Shown: in pieces, positions 62,534-64,000 of the stretch
How positions within the stretch are numbered: position 1 is the stretch's first letter
Layout of the letters: each line of letters starts with the position of its first letter
From: NIOZ-UU13 sp964444135
GTDB taxonomy: Bacteria; Planctomycetota; Phycisphaerae; Sedimentisphaerales; Anaerobacaceae
Direction: 5' to 3'
Assembly (NCBI GenBank): GCA_964444135.1
Contig: CAYUFX010000002.1
Location: forward strand, 1 to 64,000
Length of the DNA: 64,000 nucleotides
Position numbers and translations under genes: made by a program
Notes under the pieces: model-generated
Database searches by the model: none
Told to the model about the DNA's origin: nothing
The model's input: the letters and a program-made list of their open reading frames with translations, nothing else

Positions 62534-63263
62534 AGGTCAGTTCCTTTGATTTCAAAATATCCGGCGTTTGGCTCCACATGCGGCCGTCCAGTGTTCGCCC
62601 ATTTTTTTTCTTGTTTATACCTCCCCATTGTTTGAAAAAGAAGGGAACGTCAGCATCAAGACATTGGTCGCGGATATCAATGGCCCATTGGGGTCTCATT
62701 GGTCTTGAGTTTGGACCGGATTCACCGCCAACTATAACCCAATCGATGCCTTCGAGGTCAATATCGGGAATTGGGCCCAAGAGTGGTTCAAAGGAAATAA
62801 ATTTTATCACAGCGGGAGTTTGTCGAAGGTCGTCTATGCGGAATCCGCAATCGGCATTCTCGACAGTAACTCCCATCCAAACGTTTTCCGGCCAAATGAG
62901 CCTGGAGCTTAGCTCCAGCAAACGGCCGGAACGTTTCGTTAATATCTGAAATCGGTGATGAGATGCCCGGCGCATAACGTCAAAAACTTTTAAGATGAAA
63001 TCAAAAGGAATATCTTTATGAAAAAGGTCGCTCATAGAGTTTACAAAAATTGTACGATGCTTCTTCCAGCGTAAAGGTATTTCGAGGGCATGGTGATGGA
63101 GCGTCACGCGAAAACCATTGGCGTAGTTGGGACTACCCGCAGCTTTTAATCGCAAAGCCATACGTTCCGCATAGCAGTTCTTGCAGCCTGCGCTTATTTT
63201 CGTACAGCCGGTAACCGGGTTCCAAGTGGATTCGGTCCATTCAATTTTTGAGTTCTGAGCCAT
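62505..63263 (-). CDS. DUF5131 / phage Gp37-Gp68-like three-cysteine protein
   Basis: 252 residues. Cysteines C20, C27 and C30 (TGCTKISAGCKNCYAE) are arranged like the iron-sulphur site of radical-SAM-like proteins. NSMSDLFHKDIPF and FQILTKR are typical of the family, which is shared by phages and chromosomes. The partner TcmP gene follows directly. Role unknown; nucleic-acid modification is a guess. Confidence 0.85.
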   Translation of the reverse strand: MAQNSKIEWTESTWNPVTGCTKISAGCKNCYAERMALRLKAAGSPNYANGFRVTLHHHALEIPLRWKKHRTIFVNSMSDLFHKDIPFDFILKVFDVMRRASHHRFQILTKRSGRLLELSSRLIWPENVWMGVTVENADCGFRIDDLRQTPAVIKFISFEPLLGPIPDIDLEGIDWVIVGGESGPNSRPMRPQWAIDIRDQCLDADVPFFFKQWGGINKKKNGRTLDGRMWSQTPDILKSKELTYVQPSIALK

Positions 63264-63404
63264 TTAGCCTCCACAACAAAGTCCATCATAGAAGAAAGAT
63301 AACACCCAAAAGCGGAAAATCAAGAGATTTATCAGGCCCTTTCGAAGTTCGGTGTTAGATTTTTGAGATTGTCACCGGATTAGCGGGTGTTTATACTTTC
63401 CGAT
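63264..63404. other. Divergent promoter space
   Basis: About 140 bp between the DUF5131 start and the transporter start. I see no clear boxes. Confidence 0.4.
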
Positions 63405-64000
63405 ATGCTGAAAAAGGTATTAACTTTTTATACGAAGTATTTTGCGGTATGGGTGATTGTGTTTGGGGTGGTGGCGTATCTGGTTCCAAAGCCCTTTGTG
63501 GCGTTGAGGGATTATATGGATTGGTTCTTCGCCCTTACGATGTTCGGGATTGGGGCGGTATTGCAAATCGAAGATTTCAAACGGATCGCACAAAAGCCGA
63601 TTATCGTTTTAATCGGCTCGGCTGCACAGTTTAGTATTATGCCGTTAGGGGCGTTTGCGCTGGCGAAGCTGTTTGGATTGCCACCTGAGATTGCAGTTGG
63701 ATTGATACTGACCGGCTCGGCGCCAGGGGCGATGGCGAGTAATGTGATGAGCTATATAGCGAAAGCGGATACGGCATACTCCGTTTCGCTGACAACTGTT
63801 TCCACGCTGTTGTGTCCGCTGTTGACGCCGGGTTTGACATTCGTCTTAGCGAGGTCGAGACTGGAAGTTCCTTTCTGGGAAATGATGTTCAGTGTCATCA
63901 AAATGGTGATAGTGCCGTTGTTTGTGGGGTTTGGAGTTAGGCATTACTTCAAAGAGAAAATTGAGAAGATTTCAGAAATATTTCCGGCGATATCGGTTAC
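63405..64000 (+). CDS. BASS-family (bile acid:sodium symporter-like) transporter, truncated by the window end
   Basis: The first 198 residues are visible and the frame stays open to the last base. Sequence MLKKVLTFYTKYFAVW... has about six hydrophobic spans; FFALTMFGIGAVLQ and ILTGSAPGAMASNVMSYIA match the BASS signature, with the conserved GxAPG...N/S loop near residue 105. It should move an organic anion with sodium. There is no strong ribosome site before the ATG. Confidence 0.85.
   Translation, partial: MLKKVLTFYTKYFAVWVIVFGVVAYLVPKPFVALRDYMDWFFALTMFGIGAVLQIEDFKRIAQKPIIVLIGSAAQFSIMPLGAFALAKLFGLPPEIAVGLILTGSAPGAMASNVMSYIAKADTAYSVSLTTVSTLLCPLLTPGLTFVLARSRLEVPFWEMMFSVIKMVIVPLFVGFGVRHYFKEKIEKISEIFPAISV

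Noticed and set aside
61718..63263. Confident assignment of TcmP/DUF5131 as an anti-phage system
   Set aside because: The sequence shows the pair, but nothing here proves defence; only reported as a possibility.

Overview
The window looks like a bacterial chromosome segment from the phylum Planctomycetota, most likely a Phycisphaerae-type lineage. The grounds are indirect. There are many secreted or Tat-exported proteins (a sulfatase, Gfo/Idh/MocA oxidoreductases, a HEAT-repeat protein, large proteins with repeated YYWRVDE...VWSFTT modules). Intergenic DNA is packed with dispersed repeats. A 70 sigma-type promoter consensus recurs. No rRNA gene or species marker is present, so the assignment is inference.

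Layout. 1-1.1 kb: repeat array. 1.1-4.6 kb: single-chain restriction-modification enzyme plus a relic of another methylase. 4.9-21.8 kb: housekeeping and catabolic genes, mostly on the minus strand (secreted protein, isochorismatase fold, trmB, nitrilase, sulfatase, exported protein, HtrA-like protease, SurA-like foldase, MFS transporter, sugar isomerase, oxidoreductase, M48 protease). 21.96-38.16 kb: a 16-kb integrated element in a tRNA-Lys gene, bounded by 46-bp direct repeats. 38.9-41.6 kb: AvaI/BsoBI-type restriction-modification pair. 41.6-42.8 kb: repeat array inverted relative to the left one. 43-48.8 kb: a three-gene operon (Tat oxidoreductase, HEAT protein, glycosidase-like protein). 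49-53.3 kb: metallo-hydrolase-fold protein, glycosyltransferase, CBS protein. 53.5-60.7 kb: two large secreted proteins with matching promoters and leaders. 61.1-64 kb: PLD-like protein, TcmP/DUF5131 pair, and a truncated BASS-type transporter.

The integrated element is the most distinctive part. All its genes are on the minus strand, from a tape-measure-like protein at one end to a tyrosine integrase next to the tRNA at the other. It encodes a primase-helicase, an O-like initiator with iterons inside the gene, a RuvC-like nuclease and RecT, but I see no terminase, portal or capsid gene. The crossover lies in the 5' half of the tRNA. The element therefore supplies the 5' half and also a new promoter, whose -35 box contains the integrase stop codon. 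Paired 12-bp repeats at both ends look like integrase arm sites.

Other signals the gene calls do not explain: a hairpin element with terminal inverted repeats between genes (two copies), a 26-bp repeat shared by trmB and an unrelated exported protein in different reading frames, period-8 microsatellites in two signal-peptide regions, and a shared promoter/leader/signal-peptide cassette in front of the two large secreted proteins.
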